DNA of 64,000 nt from DAOUEX01 sp034430235 (GTDB lineage: Bacteria > Chloroflexota > Anaerolineae > UBA2200), in contig CAYZGO010000013.1 in assembly GCA_964478075.1 (NCBI GenBank), positions 25,331 to 89,330 of the forward strand, given 5' to 3'. Position numbers and translations under genes: made by a program. Within the stretch, counting starts at the first letter, position 1; the number at the start of each line of letters is the position of its first letter. Positions 63,133 through 64,000 of this stretch are shown in pieces. A model generated the notes under the pieces. That model did not search any database, was not told where the DNA came from, and saw nothing but the letters and a program-made list of their open reading frames with translations.

Positions 63133-64000
63133 ATGAGAGTATACCTGACTGCTTTGGGCTGCAAGCTTAACCAGAGCGAAGTGGAAACCTGGGCCCGCCG
63201 CTTGACAGCGGCGGGCTGCGATATCGTGGATAGACACACTGACGCTGACCTGTGCATCATAAACACGTGCACCGTCACACACGTGGCAGCACGCAAATCG
63301 CGTCAGATAGTGCGGCGCTGCGCCAAGGCTAACCCCCACGCACAAGTCGTGGTTACTGGTTGCTATGCCGAGATCACGCCTGCCGAAGCGGCCCAACTGC
63401 CGGGCGTGAGCCTTGTCCTGGGCTCCGCAGGCAAGGAACGCCTGGTGGAAAGCGTTGCAGAGCAGTTTGGACTCACACTCCATGTCCCGCCCTCACCCAG
63501 GGGATGGCGAGACTCCGCATCTGTCAGGCGGGGCCATGTCCCGCCATCTGTCAGGCGGGGCCATGTCCCGCCATCTCTTGGGCGGGATGTTGAGAAAGGG
63601 ACCCGCGTTCAGCGCATGCCCTTCTTGCACACCCGTGCCTTTGTGAAGATTCAGGACGGCTGCGACAATGCCTGCACTTACTGTATCGTGCGCATCGCGC
63701 GTGGACGACAGCGCAGCCAACCGCTGCGTGCGATTCTAGATGAGATCCTCGAAAGGCAGACTGAGGGATACCAGGAGATCGTCCTGACGGGTGTGCACAT
63801 CGGCGCTTATGGGCGCGAGCGTGGAGAGACGCTGGCTGACCTGGTACGTGCCATACTGGCCAACACCCAGTTCCCCCGCCTGAGGCTGTCATCTATCGAG
63901 CCCTGGGACCTGTCGTCAGAGTTGCTTCGCCTGTGGGAGAATGCGCGCTTGTGCCGCCATCTGCACCTTCCCCTGCAGAGTGGATGTGATACTACACTGC
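63133..64000 (+). CDS. mtaB: tRNA t6A37 methylthiotransferase MtaB (3' end outside window)
   Basis: This radical-SAM enzyme makes ms2t6A37 in tRNA. About 289 residues are visible. The first Fe-S cluster ligands are C10, C46 and C77 (LGCKLNQSE, NTCTVTH, TGCYAE), and the radical-SAM motif is CDNACTYC in FVKIQDGCDNACTYCIV. Between the two domains lies a stretch of about 36 extra residues with SVRRGHVPP twice, coming from in-frame 27-bp repeats. It works on the same tRNA position as TsaD, encoded 3 kb upstream. The frame runs off the right end. Confidence 0.93.
   Translation, partial: MRVYLTALGCKLNQSEVETWARRLTAAGCDIVDRHTDADLCIINTCTVTHVAARKSRQIVRRCAKANPHAQVVVTGCYAEITPAEAAQLPGVSLVLGSAGKERLVESVAEQFGLTLHVPPSPRGWRDSASVRRGHVPPSVRRGHVPPSLGRDVEKGTRVQRMPFLHTRAFVKIQDGCDNACTYCIVRIARGRQRSQPLRAILDEILERQTEGYQEIVLTGVHIGAYGRERGETLADLVRAILANTQFPRLRLSSIEPWDLSSELLRLWENARLCRHLHLPLQSGCDTTL
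63481..63589. repeat. 27-bp tandem repeats inside mtaB
   Basis: Two identical 27-bp units (63518-63544 and 63545-63571), each starting CATCTGTCAGGCGGGGCCAT, are flanked by partial units at 63481-63490 and 63572-63589. The unit length is a multiple of three, so the mtaB frame stays open. Each unit can fold through GGCGGG...CCCGCC. Confidence 0.85.

Overview
The window looks like one scaffold from a Chloroflexota (Anaerolineae-like) genome, probably assembled from a metagenome. This is an inference. The grounds are a secreted protein with a Thr-Pro linker and an FLPY-type C-terminus, a minimal SufCB pair, an orphan reductive-dehalogenase-like protein, several families of small hairpin repeats of a kind common in that phylum, and a moderately high GC content. 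A run of exactly 100 Ns near the right end marks a scaffold gap. I recognise no tRNA, rRNA, CRISPR array, insertion sequence or prophage.

Bases 1-18,500 are a metal-handling region. It holds the end of a FecCD permease and its ATPase, a Fur-family repressor with its own operator and promoter, a CcdA/TauE-like membrane protein, a drug-type ABC-2 exporter, an intact but divergent FeoB behind a membrane-anchored DtxR-FeoA-FeoA protein, a SufC/SufB pair, and a second feo operon (feoA, feoA, hydrolase, split feoB). The promoter of that second operon lies between two DtxR-type palindromes. Several fossils are interleaved: the tail of an NFACT gene, two broken GxxExxY genes and the decayed membrane half of the second feoB.

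Bases 18,500-32,600 carry a GarR-like reductase, a secreted modular protein flanked by direct copies of a hairpin-rich repeat, mutS, addA/addB and gpsA. Bases 32,800-43,200 hold an MNT/HEPN toxin-antitoxin pair, an orphan reductive-dehalogenase-like protein, a NERD-helicase, a cupin, a GyrA with a long basic tail, a Schlafen/AlbA-type ATPase protein and a lipase-like hydrolase. Bases 43,300-49,300 read leftward as a tight run: UDP-glucose dehydrogenase, AcpS, a free I9-like inhibitor, a subtilase, a membrane pyrophosphatase and a C26 peptidase.

Bases 49,500-64,000 are mainly housekeeping: an FAD oxidoreductase, a SWIM protein, phosphoglucose/phosphomannose isomerase and rsmI to the left, and xpt, guaA, sbcD, a degenerate PP2C-membrane-propeller protein, tsaD, an alkyltransferase-like gene, selA and mtaB to the right. 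Short repeats have spread through the intergenic DNA and, in mtaB and probably tsaD, into coding sequence without breaking the frame. Eight sigma70-type promoters with 16-17 bp spacers can be read directly.
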